Shown here one piece after another: positions 18,587-28,818 of a DNA stretch of 64,000 nucleotides. Position numbers and translations under genes: made by a program. Below the pieces are notes generated by a model. The model ran no database searches. It was not told where the DNA came from and was given only the letters and a program-made list of their open reading frames with translations. The stretch is from assembly GCA_003215555.1 (NCBI GenBank), contig QCKE01000004.1, positions 85,639 through 149,638 of the forward strand, read 5' to 3'. The stretch's first letter is position 1; each line of letters begins with the position of its first letter. Source of the stretch: Prochlorococcus sp. AG-409-K04. GTDB lineage: Bacteria > Cyanobacteriota > Cyanobacteriia > PCC-6307 > Cyanobiaceae.

Positions 18587-19846
18587 TTGAATTCGTTCAA
18601 TTCAGCTCTACACGATACTGACAAAGAAATATCTAAATTAATTCATCAAGAACTGTTGAGGCAGCAAACTCATTTAGAGCTTATTGCCAGTGAGAACTTT
18701 ACATCGAAGGCTGTGATGGAAGCCCAGGGTTCAGTTCTCACCAATAAATATGCAGAAGGCCTACCAAGCAAACGTTACTACGGTGGATGTGAGCATGTTG
18801 ATGCAATCGAACAATTAGCTATTGATAGAGCAAAAGAACTTTTTAAATGTGCCTGGGCCAATGTCCAGCCTCATAGTGGAGCTCAAGCTAATTTTGCTGT
18901 CTTACTAGCACTGCTCCAACCAGGAGACACAATTATGGGAATGGACCTATCTCATGGGGGACATCTAACGCATGGTTCACCAGTAAATGTCAGTGGCAAA
19001 TGGTTTAACGCTATTCATTACGGAGTTGACAAGGAAACAGAAATTTTAAATCTTGATGAAATTAGGCAACTTGCAATAAAGCATCAACCAAAGTTAATTA
19101 TTTGTGGATATTCAGCATATCCAAGAATTATAGATTTCCAAGCATTCCGATCTATAGCAGATGAAACAGGGGCATATTTGTTAGCTGACATGGCTCATAT
19201 AGCTGGACTTGTTGCAAGCAACCTACATCCCAATCCAGTGCCTCACTGCGATGTTGTTACTTCAACCACTCACAAAACACTGAGAGGACCTAGAGGGGGG
19301 CTCATCCTATGCAGAGACGCAGAATTTGGGAAGAAGTTTGACAAGGCTGTGTTCCCTGGCAGTCAAGGAGGACCTTTAGAGCATGTCATAGCAGCCAAGG
19401 CAGTTGCCTTTGGAGAGGCTTTAGATGAAAGCTTTGTAGTTTACTGCAAACAAGTTGTATCCAATGCAAAGGCACTTGCAAATCGAATGCAAGAGAGGGG
19501 AATCTCAGTAGTTAGCAAAGGTACTGATAATCATATTGTTCTATTAGATCTAAGAAGTATTGGAATGACAGGCAAAAAGGCTGATTCACTAATTAGCGAA
19601 GTAAATATTACTGCAAACAAAAACACTGTACCGTTTGATCCTGAATCACCTTTCGTCACTAGTGGCCTAAGATTAGGCACTGCAGCCTTAACGACTCGCG
19701 GATTTAATGAAGAGGCCTTCAGAGAAATAGCTGATGTAATTTCTGATTGTCTTTTCAATCCTGACGATATTTCAATAAAGCGACAGTGTAAAGAAAAAGT
19801 CCAAAACTTGTGCAATCTTTTTCCACTTTATGACTCAAGCAACTAA
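18587..19846 (+). CDS. glyA: Serine hydroxymethyltransferase
   Basis: PLP enzyme that interconverts serine and glycine with THF, feeding one-carbon units to purine, thymidylate and methionine synthesis. It is 419 residues, normal. Motifs: [10 protein letters not shown] (25-34), [16 protein letters not shown] (46-61), and the PLP-lysine segment [16 protein letters not shown] (about 224-239). The start is TTG at 18587; no ATG fits the N-terminus. It overlaps cinA by 17 bp, and glyA-cinA-leuC-leuD run head to tail in one direction. ThyX elsewhere in the window uses the methylene-THF product. Confidence 0.97.
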   Translation: MNSFNSALHDTDKEISKLIHQELLRQQTHLELIASENFTSKAVMEAQGSVLTNKYAEGLPSKRYYGGCEHVDAIEQLAIDRAKELFKCAWANVQPHSGAQANFAVLLALLQPGDTIMGMDLSHGGHLTHGSPVNVSGKWFNAIHYGVDKETEILNLDEIRQLAIKHQPKLIICGYSAYPRIIDFQAFRSIADETGAYLLADMAHIAGLVASNLHPNPVPHCDVVTSTTHKTLRGPRGGLILCRDAEFGKKFDKAVFPGSQGGPLEHVIAAKAVAFGEALDESFVVYCKQVVSNAKALANRMQERGISVVSKGTDNHIVLLDLRSIGMTGKKADSLISEVNITANKNTVPFDPESPFVTSGLRLGTAALTTRGFNEEAFREIADVISDCLFNPDDISIKRQCKEKVQNLCNLFPLYDSSN

Positions 19847-21122
19847 TAATCAACCGTCAACAATCTCAACTAATAATGGTATCGAAATTTTATGTATTGG
19901 TAGTGAATTGCTACTTGGAAAAATATTAAATACCAATGTAACATGGTTAGCAGATCAATTAGCTTTGATAGGACTTAATCACTATTTTCAAAGTGTAGTT
20001 GGAGACAATTCTGAACGTCTTAAATCTTGTCTGATAGACTCATCTAAAAGAAGTAGAATCCTAATTACAACAGGAGGATTAGGTCCTACTCCAGATGACC
20101 TAACTATAGAAACAATTGCATCAACATTTAAAACTAAATTAATTGAAAACCAAGAAATTATTAACGATATAAAAAGTAAATTTCGATTCTCAGTAGAAAT
20201 ACCAAAAAACAATTTTAAGCAAGCACTTTTGCCTGAAAATTCGAAATTAATTCCAAATTTTACAGGTACAGCTCCTGGTATAATTTATAGCCCTAGCAAA
20301 GATTTTACAATAATTACGCTTCCTGGAGTTCCTTCTGAAATGAAACATATGTGGAAGCAAACTGTAAGAGATTGGCTTTCTGATCATTTTTCTAGAGAAG
20401 AAGTAATTTATAGTAAAACACTTAAATTTACAGGTATTTCTGAATCCTCTCTTGCAGAAAAAATTCCAAAACTTTTGCAGAATAAAAATCCAACTGTTGC
20501 ACCTTATGCATCTTTAGGTGAAGTAAAATTACGAATAACTGCAAATGCAAAAACTGCAAAGAAAGCATCTTCACTTATTCAACCAATTGAGACGAAATTA
20601 AAAAATACTTTTGAACTAAATTATTATGGAAGTGAAAATGAAACTTTAGCTTCTATAGTTATAGATTTATTACGTAAAAGAAAAGAAAAACTTTCTGTTG
20701 CAGAATCTTGTACTGGAGGCAGTTTGAGTGCTGCACTTACTGAAATTCCTTGCGCATCCGATGCCTTTGTAGGGGGAGTAGTAGCATACAACAATTACAT
20801 CAAACAAAATATTTTAGGAGTACCTAATAATCTTCTGGAAAAACATGGAGCAGTCTCAGAGCAAGTTGCAAAAGCCATGGCAATTGGCATAAAAAACACT
20901 TTTAGGACTGATTGGTCCATTGCAATAAGTGGAATTGCAGGTCCTAGTGGTGGTAGTTCTCTTAAACCTGTCGGACTTGTAGAAATAGTCATATTTGGTC
21001 AAACCTCTTATCAATCAATTCAAGAACATTTTGGTTCTCATAGAGAAAGAAACCAAATACAAAAATTGAGTGTTGTAAGAGCTCTTGATCAACTTCGTTT
21101 ATTTCTGCTTGAAAAAAGCTAA
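19830..21122 (+). CDS. cinA: CinA-family protein (competence/damage-inducible)
   Basis: 430 residues with two domains. The N-terminal molybdopterin-binding-like part (about 13-180) has [18 protein letters not shown] and [13 protein letters not shown]. The C-terminal amidohydrolase part (about 270-425) has [19 protein letters not shown] and GIAGPSGGS. Family members act as NMN deamidase and ADP-ribose pyrophosphatase in NAD recycling; CinA also binds RecA in some bacteria. The competence link is not established here. It overlaps glyA (17 bp) at its start, and leuC begins 29 bp after its stop. Confidence 0.93.
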   Translation: MTQATNNQPSTISTNNGIEILCIGSELLLGKILNTNVTWLADQLALIGLNHYFQSVVGDNSERLKSCLIDSSKRSRILITTGGLGPTPDDLTIETIASTFKTKLIENQEIINDIKSKFRFSVEIPKNNFKQALLPENSKLIPNFTGTAPGIIYSPSKDFTIITLPGVPSEMKHMWKQTVRDWLSDHFSREEVIYSKTLKFTGISESSLAEKIPKLLQNKNPTVAPYASLGEVKLRITANAKTAKKASSLIQPIETKLKNTFELNYYGSENETLASIVIDLLRKRKEKLSVAESCTGGSLSAALTEIPCASDAFVGGVVAYNNYIKQNILGVPNNLLEKHGAVSEQVAKAMAIGIKNTFRTDWSIAISGIAGPSGGSSLKPVGLVEIVIFGQTSYQSIQEHFGSHRERNQIQKLSVVRALDQLRLFLLEKS

Positions 21123-21150
21123 TCTCAACTTCTATATATCCTCAAAAACG

Positions 21151-22566
21151 TTGAGCTTAAATACTCTCTATGACAAGATTTGGAGCCTTCATAGAGTCAC
21201 TGAACTTCCAGAAGGATCTACCCAGCTTTTTGTAGGCTTGCACTTAATCCATGAAGTTACCAGTCCACAAGCTTTTGCAGCATTAGACGAAAAAGGTCTG
21301 AAAGTTTTATGCCCCGAAAGAACGATTGCAACGGTGGATCATATTGTTCCTACAATCACTCAAAGCAGGCCTTTTTCAGATCCTCTTGCAGAAGAAATGC
21401 TGCAAACATTAGAAGAAAACTGTAAAAAACACTCAATAAAATTTTTCAAAATAGGCTCTGGTAATCAAGGGATTGTTCATGTAATCGCACCAGAAACAGG
21501 GCTAACACAACCTGGCATGACTATTGCCTGTGGAGACTCTCATACCTCAACACATGGAGCCTTTGGCTCAATTGCCTTTGGCATCGGTACAAGTCAGGTT
21601 CGAGATGTTCTTGCAAGTCAAACTTTAGCCATGAAAAAGCTAAAAGTAAGAAGACTTTGGTTTGATGGGAAGCTAAATCAAGGAGTCTTTGCTAAGGATT
21701 TAATTCTCCACGTAATTCAAAAGCTTGGAGTAAAAGATGGAGTTGGCTATGCATATGAATTTGCTGGACCTGCAATAGATCATTTCTCCATGGAAGAAAG
21801 AATGACTATTTGCAATATGGCTATTGAGGCGGGAGCAAGATGCGGTTATGTAAATCCTGATCAAATTACTTTTGATTATTTAAAAAACAAAGCATTTGCA
21901 CCAAAAGGTAACGCTTGGGATGAAGCAATCAAATGGTGGAAATCCATCGCAAGCGATAAAAATGCAATCTTTGATGATGAAGTGCGATTTAATGCATCAG
22001 AAATAGCTCCAACAGTAACTTGGGGAATCACGCCAGGTCAAGCAATAGCAATTGATTCACTAATTCCATCACCAGAATCCTTAGAAAAAAGTGATCAACA
22101 AATTGCATTGGAAGCATATAAATATATGGATCTAAAACCAGGAAGCTCTCTTGAAGGTTTGAATATCAATGTTTGTTTTATTGGAAGTTGTACTAACGGT
22201 AGAATTAGCGATCTACAAAAGGCAGCGGAAATAGCAAAAGATAGACATGTAGCAAAAGGTGTTAAAGCATTTGTTGTTCCAGGGTCAGAACAAGTTGCTA
22301 AAGAAGCCGAAAAACAGGGTTTACACAAAATATTTTTGAAAGCCGGTTTTGAATGGAGAAAGCCTGGATGTTCAATGTGTCTAGCTATGAATCCTGACAA
22401 ACTTGAAAACAATCAAATCAGTGCGAGTTCAAGCAATAGAAACTTTAAAGGAAGGCAAGGTTCTGCAAATGGAAGAACTTTGTTAATGAGTCCTGCGATG
22501 GTAGCGGCGGCGGCGGTAACAGGTGCAGTAATAGATGTTCGCAAATTGATTAACAAAAAGATTTGA
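21151..22566 (+). CDS. leuC: 3-isopropylmalate dehydratase large subunit
   Basis: LeuC with LeuD isomerises 2- to 3-isopropylmalate in leucine synthesis using a 4Fe-4S cluster. I chose TTG at 21151 ([11 protein letters not shown]), giving 471 residues like other LeuC proteins. The frame is open back to a TTG at 21085, but that extension lies inside cinA and is unlike the family. Cluster cysteines are in GSCTNGR and in the later [28 protein letters not shown] is the aconitase-type substrate motif. A GCG repeat codes for a run of four alanines near the C-terminus (22502-22513). Confidence 0.95.
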   Translation: MSLNTLYDKIWSLHRVTELPEGSTQLFVGLHLIHEVTSPQAFAALDEKGLKVLCPERTIATVDHIVPTITQSRPFSDPLAEEMLQTLEENCKKHSIKFFKIGSGNQGIVHVIAPETGLTQPGMTIACGDSHTSTHGAFGSIAFGIGTSQVRDVLASQTLAMKKLKVRRLWFDGKLNQGVFAKDLILHVIQKLGVKDGVGYAYEFAGPAIDHFSMEERMTICNMAIEAGARCGYVNPDQITFDYLKNKAFAPKGNAWDEAIKWWKSIASDKNAIFDDEVRFNASEIAPTVTWGITPGQAIAIDSLIPSPESLEKSDQQIALEAYKYMDLKPGSSLEGLNINVCFIGSCTNGRISDLQKAAEIAKDRHVAKGVKAFVVPGSEQVAKEAEKQGLHKIFLKAGFEWRKPGCSMCLAMNPDKLENNQISASSSNRNFKGRQGSANGRTLLMSPAMVAAAAVTGAVIDVRKLINKKI

Positions 22567-22575
22567 CAAATTGCC

Positions 22576-23214
22576 ATGAAACAAGACACTCTATTCCCTC
22601 AAGGATCTATTCATTCAGTTACAGGAAAATGCATGTACTTATCAGGTAATGATATAGATACTGATAGAATTATTCCTGCACGTTTTCTAAAATGTGTCAA
22701 CTTTGATACGCTTGGAAACCATGTTTTTATTGATGATCGCAGTGAAAAGAAAGGCATGCATCCCTTTGATCAAAATCACAATAAAACCGCAAATATATTA
22801 ATAGTTGATAAAAATTTTGGCTGTGGTTCAAGCAGAGAACATGCTCCACAAGCGCTTATGAGATGGGGCATTAGGGCAATTATTGGTAAAAGCTTTGCTG
22901 AGATTTTTTATGGAAATTGTTTAACACTTGGAATACCATGTGTAATTATTAAAGAAGAAGATGCAAGCTCTTTAATTAATTTCTTAAATAAAAACCATGA
23001 TTCAATTTTTAAACTAGAACTAGAAAAGAAAATGATTACATCTAAAGAACATATTTGGGAGATAAGCATTGACAATTCTTCTCAGAGGATGTTTTTATCT
23101 GGTGGATGGGATGCAACGAAAAGTTTAATTAATCAAATCGAAAAAATTCAGACTACTAAAAGTAATTTACCTTATATTAACTCATTTCAAAAGCTTCAAG
23201 AGAAACCTAGTTAA
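22576..23214 (+). CDS. leuD: 3-isopropylmalate dehydratase small subunit
   Basis: 212-residue swivel domain partner of LeuC. DIDTDRIIPARFLK (about 26-39) and NFGCGSSREHAPQAL (about 80-94) are the standard substrate-contacting motifs. The start is ATG 22576, 9 bp after the leuC stop, so the two are co-transcribed. The last 4 bp overlap the convergent gene at 23211. The C-terminal tail past about 190 is polar and variable. Confidence 0.96.
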   Translation: MKQDTLFPQGSIHSVTGKCMYLSGNDIDTDRIIPARFLKCVNFDTLGNHVFIDDRSEKKGMHPFDQNHNKTANILIVDKNFGCGSSREHAPQALMRWGIRAIIGKSFAEIFYGNCLTLGIPCVIIKEEDASSLINFLNKNHDSIFKLELEKKMITSKEHIWEISIDNSSQRMFLSGGWDATKSLINQIEKIQTTKSNLPYINSFQKLQEKPS

Positions 23215-25370
23215 AAAGGTTCTGATTTACCTTTATAATTAAATCCATTCAAACTAAAACTTATTCCACCAGATTGATTTTCTAAATCATAAAATAACCC
23301 TAATTGATATGCTCTTCTTTGCAAGATAATAGCTGATTTTGCAATAGTCGATTTCCCATAATCATCAGATCGAGAATCAATATTCCATTCATTTATTGTC
23401 TTTATTACAATTGGTCCAAAAAGATGTTGAGAAAATTCTAGTTTCAATGTGATTAAATCCGTTTTATTATCAAATTCAAATGGACTTTCTCCTAATTTTT
23501 TAGTCAAAGTAGGTAAAATCGAAACCTCAGTAAAGTCAAAATAATCTCTTTTTAACTTACCTAGTGTTAATTCTGGTCCAATGCCAAAAGTAATAGTAGA
23601 TTGATAGTTAGTATCCTCATACAAAAAATATGATGATCTAAGAATACTATTTAGATATAGACCTGATGAAATCTCTTTTGGAGAATATTGTGACCTAATA
23701 TACTCGAGATTATCTTTTTTTTGGAATGAGCTTAAAGGAAATCTAAAATCAAAACCTGTATTAAAATTTAAACGCCATAAATCTATCAAATTATCACTAT
23801 CTTTACTTTCTGATTGATACTTAGCAAGTCCACTTTTTATATAATATTCAGAGTCTAGATTTCCAATTTTTGTGGAGAGTTCTTTTTTAAGATTAAAACC
23901 ATAAGCTGTATATATTTCATCACTTCCAACTGAAGAATCAAACATTTGATAACGATATCCTCCAAATAAACTTGTTTCAATCTCCTTGATATTTAGAAAA
24001 TCAAATCTCTTTGTAAAATCAATATAATGTCTAGAGCCATTTGCAAATCGCTTATTATGAAAAGTACTAATATCAGTATTAATCTTAGTATCCCAACCTA
24101 ATGTTTTTCCTTTGATTTCAGCTTCTAATCCAAAGTGATCTTCAGGGCTAGTTTTTGTTGTAACTTTTTCACTATTAACAGAAGTATTTTCTTTAGGATA
24201 TACATGAGTTGTACCTTTTGAAGCTCTCTCAAGCAAATATTGAGGTTGGAGTGATAAAGTGAAATTTTTAGGTAATTTTATAGGATTAATTTGCCTTCCA
24301 ATATAGACGCCATCTCGATCCCGACTATCAATAGCTAAAATCCATTTCTGAAGTCTCTTCCAACCTGAAGAGCCAAAATTTGACACTTCACGATTACCCA
24401 TAGGTAGTTTTAAATTGTCCTCAATAATTAAAAAACTCTTTTTTGCAGTAAGCATATATTTTCCAGGATCTTCCTCACTTGCAATTAGTTCTACCAAATA
24501 CGCATCAATTCTACTTTGAACAGGATTAAATGGATCATTAGTAAAGCTAACTTCTTTTGCTTTCCAACCATTTTTTTTTATCCAGATATTTGCAGCTTTA
24601 AATCTCCACTTATTAATAGAGTTACTTTTACTTTCATCATTTGTTAATATCTTCATTTCTGGATCAAAACTACCTTCTAAAATAAATCCATCTTTTAATT
24701 CAAGACCTCTAACACCAGATTCCATCTTCTCCTGATATTCATTAGGATTAGATTTAGAATATTCCAAAAGATTAAAGTTTTCAGGTAAAAACTTAATATC
24801 AATAATTCCATAGACATCATCAAGTCTTCCTTCTTTTTTCTCTAAATCATATTTCAAAAAACTAGCTTGAAGATAGTGTTTTCCAGTAACAAATACAACA
24901 TTACCTATTGCTGTAATTGTTTTGCGTAATTGATTGATCTCTATTTTATCCGCCTTAATATTTGCACCATTGATTAATGCATTTACATTCCCTTCTGCAA
25001 CAAAAATATTATTTTCCTGCCAAGATTGACTATCAGCATTAATTTGCAAGTCGACAAGAGCTGGCTTCTTTTCTTTCTCTTTTTGAGTCTCTAAAACCTC
25101 TGCTAACAAATTACTACTTGTATAATATTTTGCAAATATGTTTAGATCTTCTTGGAAAAAATCAATATTTTCAGAAAAATAAAGATAGTCTGTCTGTTCT
25201 AACGTTTTAGGCTCTTCGTATATATTTGCAAATTCAAGAGATTGATGCGAAAAGTTGCTAGAACTATTTAATAAACTTGCGGAAGCAACACTTTCGCAAA
25301 AGGGAAAACACAGTAAATTACTCACAGAAAATAATCCTGTGAGTAATTTATTAGAAACTATCGCCGCCAA
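23211..25370 (-). CDS. OstA/LptD-like outer envelope protein (DUF3769)
   Basis: 719-residue exported protein. An N-terminal signal-like segment (LLTGLFSVSNLLCFPFCESVASA) comes first. An OstA/LptA-like stretch follows at about 105-185 (INADSQSWQENNIFVAEGNV, then GANIKADKIEINQ). A long beta-rich C-terminal region has the alternating pattern of an outer-membrane barrel. I recognise it as the cyanobacterial DUF3769 group, probable LptD counterpart in lipopolysaccharide or lipid export; the function is inferred. The start is TTG at 25370; an in-frame stop lies just upstream. psbI is next upstream on the same strand. Confidence 0.75.
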   Translation of the reverse strand: MAAIVSNKLLTGLFSVSNLLCFPFCESVASASLLNSSSNFSHQSLEFANIYEEPKTLEQTDYLYFSENIDFFQEDLNIFAKYYTSSNLLAEVLETQKEKEKKPALVDLQINADSQSWQENNIFVAEGNVNALINGANIKADKIEINQLRKTITAIGNVVFVTGKHYLQASFLKYDLEKKEGRLDDVYGIIDIKFLPENFNLLEYSKSNPNEYQEKMESGVRGLELKDGFILEGSFDPEMKILTNDESKSNSINKWRFKAANIWIKKNGWKAKEVSFTNDPFNPVQSRIDAYLVELIASEEDPGKYMLTAKKSFLIIEDNLKLPMGNREVSNFGSSGWKRLQKWILAIDSRDRDGVYIGRQINPIKLPKNFTLSLQPQYLLERASKGTTHVYPKENTSVNSEKVTTKTSPEDHFGLEAEIKGKTLGWDTKINTDISTFHNKRFANGSRHYIDFTKRFDFLNIKEIETSLFGGYRYQMFDSSVGSDEIYTAYGFNLKKELSTKIGNLDSEYYIKSGLAKYQSESKDSDNLIDLWRLNFNTGFDFRFPLSSFQKKDNLEYIRSQYSPKEISSGLYLNSILRSSYFLYEDTNYQSTITFGIGPELTLGKLKRDYFDFTEVSILPTLTKKLGESPFEFDNKTDLITLKLEFSQHLFGPIVIKTINEWNIDSRSDDYGKSTIAKSAIILQRRAYQLGLFYDLENQSGGISFSLNGFNYKGKSEPF

Positions 25371-25471
25371 AATCTGCTATTCGGCGAAAAGCAAAAGTTC
25401 ATAGCACTAAAAAATCTGGCCTAGATCTAGACCGATGTTAATAGTGATCTTAATGATTGAGGACTAATTTC

Positions 25472-25600
25472 TTAGTCTTGTGGGCTTTCCAGGTCTTTTC
25501 TGGCAGGAGTCCTTGTTGGGTCACTAGCCAAGAAGCCAAATAAGAAAACACCAACAAAAAAGAAGACGACCGTGTATACGGAAATCTTTAGGGCAAGCAT
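25472..25600 (-). CDS. psbI: Photosystem II reaction center protein I
   Basis: 42-residue protein: [20 protein letters not shown], then [18 protein letters not shown], a near-exact match to PsbI of cyanobacteria and chloroplasts, with a short extra tail SPQD. It is a single membrane helix next to D1 that stabilises the reaction center during assembly. It starts at ATG 25600. psbN lies upstream on the same strand, and the LptD-like gene follows about 100 bp downstream. Confidence 0.96.
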   Translation of the reverse strand: MLALKISVYTVVFFFVGVFLFGFLASDPTRTPARKDLESPQD

Positions 25601-25729
25601 GACTAGCTAAAACTTTTATAGAAACATTTGTATCTTATGGGAATTTGTACCCCAATGACCCCATTTATTACCTTGGATTGAAATGTTTCTATGTCATTAA
25701 GTTTAGTAAAGCAATATCAATAGACCTAT

Positions 25730-25870
25730 TTAGTCGTCGTGTTCATCCCATGGGTCATCTAAAGCCCTTGCAGGCGGGCCAAAGGCTGTATAAACACCAA
25801 AACCAGTCAAGGAGACTAAAACTACTAAAACAGCTATTGCTATTGAAAGCGCTGGAGATGAAGTTTGCAT
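25730..25870 (-). CDS. psbN: Photosystem II assembly protein N
   Basis: 46-residue one-helix protein: membrane segment ALSIAIAVLVVLVSLTGFGV followed by YTAFGPPARALDDPWDEHDD, the classic PsbN sequence. PsbN is not a permanent photosystem II subunit; in plants it assists reaction-center assembly and repair. It is transcribed divergently from psbH with 86 bp between starts, a layout conserved in cyanobacteria. Confidence 0.96.
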   Translation of the reverse strand: MQTSSPALSIAIAVLVVLVSLTGFGVYTAFGPPARALDDPWDEHDD

Positions 25871-25956
25871 CAAATCTTTCTACAGGTTGTCAACCTAAGC
25901 GGGTATTTCCCATACAATATCCAAAATTGTTCATTAACTGAGGCTCTAATCCAAAA

Positions 25957-26154
25957 ATGGGACAAAAAACTGCTTTGGGATCTCTACTTAAATCCATTGG
26001 CAATTCTGGCCAAGGAAAGGTTGTAGCCGGCTGGGGCGCCGTACCAGTTATGGCCCTAATAGGTGTATTTCTTCTTGTTTTCTTAGTCATTCTTCTACAG
26101 ATTTATAACCAATCATTGCTTCTGCAAGGTTTTTCAGTCGACTGGAACGGGTAA
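25957..26154 (+). CDS. psbH: Photosystem II reaction center protein H
   Basis: 65 residues: the N-terminal stromal part ends [13 protein letters not shown], then one helix ([20 protein letters not shown]) and the lumenal [12 protein letters not shown], all characteristic of PsbH. It binds near CP47 and affects quinone exchange and bicarbonate binding at the acceptor side. The phosphorylatable N-terminal extension of plants is absent, as in other cyanobacteria. tatA follows 37 bp downstream on the same strand. Confidence 0.97.
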   Translation: MGQKTALGSLLKSIGNSGQGKVVAGWGAVPVMALIGVFLLVFLVILLQIYNQSLLLQGFSVDWNG

Positions 26155-26191
26155 ATTAAGTCAATTACAGCTGGCTTAATATTTTGAGCTC

Positions 26192-26443
26192 ATGAACATC
26201 TTCGGAGTAGGTCTGCCTGAAATTGCAGTCATAGTAGGTATTGCCTTGGTTATTTTTGGACCTAAGAAACTTCCAGAAATTGGTAAAAACCTTGGAAAAA
26301 CAATGAAAAGCCTCCAGAAAGCAACTTCAGAGTTTGAAAATGAGCTCAAAAAAGCCGTTTCCGAATCAGAAGAAACTCCTGATACAGCTAATTCCAAGTC
26401 AGGAAGTCAAGATATTTCTCCAGAGATGAATGAAAAAATATAA
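26192..26443 (+). CDS. tatA: Twin-arginine translocase subunit TatA
   Basis: 83 residues. The hydrophobic N-terminal helix GLPEIAVIVGIALVIFGPKK contains the conserved FGPKKLPE hinge, then an amphipathic helix (GKNLGKTMKSLQKATSEF) and a polar acidic tail. It forms the pore-type subunit of the Tat system, exporting folded proteins across thylakoid and plasma membranes. A TatB-like role cannot be separated by sequence alone, as cyanobacterial TatA/B proteins are similar. It lies between psbH and pth, all on the plus strand. Confidence 0.93.
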   Translation: MNIFGVGLPEIAVIVGIALVIFGPKKLPEIGKNLGKTMKSLQKATSEFENELKKAVSESEETPDTANSKSGSQDISPEMNEKI

Positions 26444-26471
26444 TTGATCCAATGCTTCTTAAGTAGATCAT

Positions 26472-27080
26472 ATGAGATCGGGTGACTTCCGCTTAATAGC
26501 TGGTTTAGGTAATCCTGGCTCTAAATTCACTAGAACGCGACATAACATTGGATTCACAACTATTGAAAACATCGCCAAAAAAGAATGTGCTTCATTCACT
26601 ATGAACAAAAAACTTTTTGGCCAAATTGCAAATATAGGAATAGGACAAGATAAAAAAAGACTTTTAATGCCCAATACTTTTATGAATAAAAGTGGCCAAT
26701 CAGTTCAAGCAGCGATGCAATGGTTTGGTCTAGAAATAAATCAACTATTAGTAATTGTTGATGATATCGATTTACCATTAGGGAAAATCAGGTTAAGAGA
26801 AAAAGGAGGCTCAGGAGGCCATAATGGTCTAAAAAATATCATCCAACATTTAGGCAGAGAAGACTTTTGTAGATTAAAAATTGGCATTGGCGCACCATCT
26901 GCAAAAAGTGAAGAAAGAAAACAAAAAACAATCCCACATGTATTAGGAAAATTTGAATCAAATGAAGAAAAAATTCTAGAAGAAGTAATTAAAAAAATTT
27001 TAGAAGGACTCGAAATGATTGAATCTTTTGGATTAACCAAAGGTATTACCTATCTAAATTCAAATGAAAGAAGCATATAA
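26472..27080 (+). CDS. pth: Peptidyl-tRNA hydrolase
   Basis: 202 residues. Pth releases tRNA from peptidyl-tRNA that falls off the ribosome. Key motifs are LIAGLGNPGSKFTRTRHNIG, with the catalytic histidine H23 in RHNIG, PNTFMNKSGQ (about 74-83), DDIDLPLGKIRLREKGGSGG and HNGLKNI. All active-site residues I know (N, H, D, N) are present. The start is ATG 26472, after tatA; the DUF3146 gene follows 10 bp later, suggesting one operon. Confidence 0.96.
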   Translation: MRSGDFRLIAGLGNPGSKFTRTRHNIGFTTIENIAKKECASFTMNKKLFGQIANIGIGQDKKRLLMPNTFMNKSGQSVQAAMQWFGLEINQLLVIVDDIDLPLGKIRLREKGGSGGHNGLKNIIQHLGREDFCRLKIGIGAPSAKSEERKQKTIPHVLGKFESNEEKILEEVIKKILEGLEMIESFGLTKGITYLNSNERSI

Positions 27081-27090
27081 ACTCTAAGCC

Positions 27091-27348
27091 ATGCAACATA
27101 ATCCCTCTACAACAGCTCATATTAAAATATTTAGTCAGAATTTTAATACAAAATCCATGGAAGGAGAGGTTTCAGCTGGTGACTTTAAGTGGCATTTTAA
27201 TTGGCAATTTAGCAATGGGGAACTTCTATTGGAACCACCTCTTGGTAGAGCATTAATTCAAGATGCTCTTCTCCGTTTTCTTATAAAAACTGATTACTAT
27301 CTCGAGCCTGGTGGAGATTATGATTTCACTATTAAGGCCAAGTTTTGA
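27091..27348 (+). CDS. DUF3146 family protein
   Basis: 85 residues, beta-rich, soluble. Segments EGEVSAGDFKWHFNWQF, PLGRALIQDALLRFL and YYLEPGGDYDFTIKAKF match what I recall of the cyanobacteria-specific DUF3146 family. No function is known. It follows pth by 10 bp. The last 17 bp overlap the end of the convergent gene at 27332. Confidence 0.75.
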   Translation: MQHNPSTTAHIKIFSQNFNTKSMEGEVSAGDFKWHFNWQFSNGELLLEPPLGRALIQDALLRFLIKTDYYLEPGGDYDFTIKAKF

Positions 27349-27769
27349 GTTCTAATGGAGTTAGCCATTGGAATTTTTTTTCAAAGTAGTCTTCTATTAA
27401 GATTAGGGCTGCAATAGCATCAAGATTCTTGGGTGGAAAAAGTAATGTTTTAGGCAAAGATGAGAAAGGAAACTTAGGTGGGCATAACTCAAAAAATCTC
27501 TCTCTTGCACGCAAAGTAGTTCTTGATTCATTAACTAATTGAATTGGACAACTATTATTTAAAGATAATTGGTGCCTCCAATACTTACTAGATGTACCAT
27601 CGCCAAGAAGAATTAATTCAACAGAATAATTAACAATCCAATCATTAATTAAATTAATCACATAATTTTTAAGAACTATTTTGCCATCTATTACAAGAGA
27701 ATTATTCAAATCTGCTAATAATAAACCACACTTTTGATTACCTGGATCTATAGAAATTATATTAGTCAT
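27332..27769 (-). CDS. RNase H-fold resolvase-like protein
   Basis: 145 residues with the layout of a Holliday-junction-resolvase or YqgF-like RNase H fold: first strand IISIDPGNQKCGLLLAD with D8, a central VELILLGDGTSSKYW, then VNESRTTLRARERF with E and R, and NLDAIAALILIEDYF with the late aspartate. These carboxylates could bind catalytic metals. Whether it cuts DNA junctions or processes RNA is unknown. It overlaps the DUF3084 gene upstream by 4 bp, so the two are probably co-translated. It is convergent with the DUF3146 gene (17 bp overlap). Confidence 0.7.
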   Translation of the reverse strand: MTNIISIDPGNQKCGLLLADLNNSLVIDGKIVLKNYVINLINDWIVNYSVELILLGDGTSSKYWRHQLSLNNSCPIQLVNESRTTLRARERFFELCPPKFPFSSLPKTLLFPPKNLDAIAALILIEDYFEKKFQWLTPLELKTWP

Positions 27770-28758
27770 TCTGTGTTTATAGTATTCTTTATAGGGATAT
27801 TTGCTAACTTAAAGAATACAGATACTTTATCTGCAGTATCACTACTTATTTTAGCAATAGCATCTACTTTTAGACGACGATCTTTAATAGATTGCAATTG
27901 ACTTAAAAGCGCTTTCATTGATGCAGAATCAATTTGAATTTCCGTTGCTAAAGAACCCCTTCTCTTTACTTCAGCTAAAGTTGATGCTAATAACATTTTA
28001 ATTTGTTGTTGTAAAGAAGTTTTAGTTATTTCATTGTTGCTAATTGTTAGACTTGATATAATATCCCCTTTTAAAACAATATTTTTATTTAAAATAGCTT
28101 CAGGGAAAGCATATACATAATTTTCACCCAACAAAACATTTCCTGCAGAACGAATAATAATAACCCATTCTCTCTTATCTGAAATTAATTCTTCTAAGCG
28201 AGAGATATGATCCCGTCTTATTAAAACCATTCTTCTGTCTGGATTCTTCCCAGGACTTACTCTAAGAAATGCATATAAATTTGCTCTTCTAATTATATTC
28301 TCTATTTCTTCTTTAATATTTGATCCTTCTTCTATTTTAATGTTAAAAGTTGCAAGACTTTCACCACTTTCAATAACCACTTCGCCTTTACGAAAAGCAA
28401 ACATACCTTTGCTCATCTTTACTAACTCTTGTTCTGCTTTCTTTATCTTTTTTTCAAGCATTTCCCTTTGATTTTGCAAAGGAAGTAACGCATCTCTACT
28501 TTCTTTTAATTTTGCACGAATATCATCTATTTGGAACAAGCCTTCTCGTAATTCTTGTCTCACTAAAAGTATCAGACTTAATGAAATACCACTAATCAAA
28601 CTTCCAGTTAATATTGTTATTAAAACTGCTGTTCTACGAGGTCTTAATTTAAAAATACTTAATCTTGCCTTACCTATACGGCTACCTAAAATGTCACCTA
28701 GGGTTGAAAGGACACCCCCAAGTAAGAGCAAAAAAATAATGAGCAGCCAGCCTGTCAC
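27766..28758 (-). CDS. DUF3084 family membrane protein
   Basis: 330 residues. A first helix (LLIIFLLLLGGVLSTLGDIL) is followed by a basic patch (RIGKARLSIFKLRPRR) and a second helix at about 46-65. A coiled coil lies at about 70-118 (IDDIRAKLKES, then LLPLQNQREMLEKKIKKAEQ). A globular C-terminal half follows. This is the cyanobacterial DUF3084 family, function unknown to me. The start is probably GTG at 28758. It lies downstream of ntcA on the same strand, with a 60-bp gap. Confidence 0.8.
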   Translation of the reverse strand: MTGWLLIIFLLLLGGVLSTLGDILGSRIGKARLSIFKLRPRRTAVLITILTGSLISGISLSLILLVRQELREGLFQIDDIRAKLKESRDALLPLQNQREMLEKKIKKAEQELVKMSKGMFAFRKGEVVIESGESLATFNIKIEEGSNIKEEIENIIRRANLYAFLRVSPGKNPDRRMVLIRRDHISRLEELISDKREWVIIIRSAGNVLLGENYVYAFPEAILNKNIVLKGDIISSLTISNNEITKTSLQQQIKMLLASTLAEVKRRGSLATEIQIDSASMKALLSQLQSIKDRRLKVDAIAKISSDTADKVSVFFKLANIPIKNTINTE

Positions 28759-28818
28759 TTAAAACTACATTAATCTTGAAAACTTCTACCTAATTTTATA
28801 CGCTAATCAAGTTTTTTT

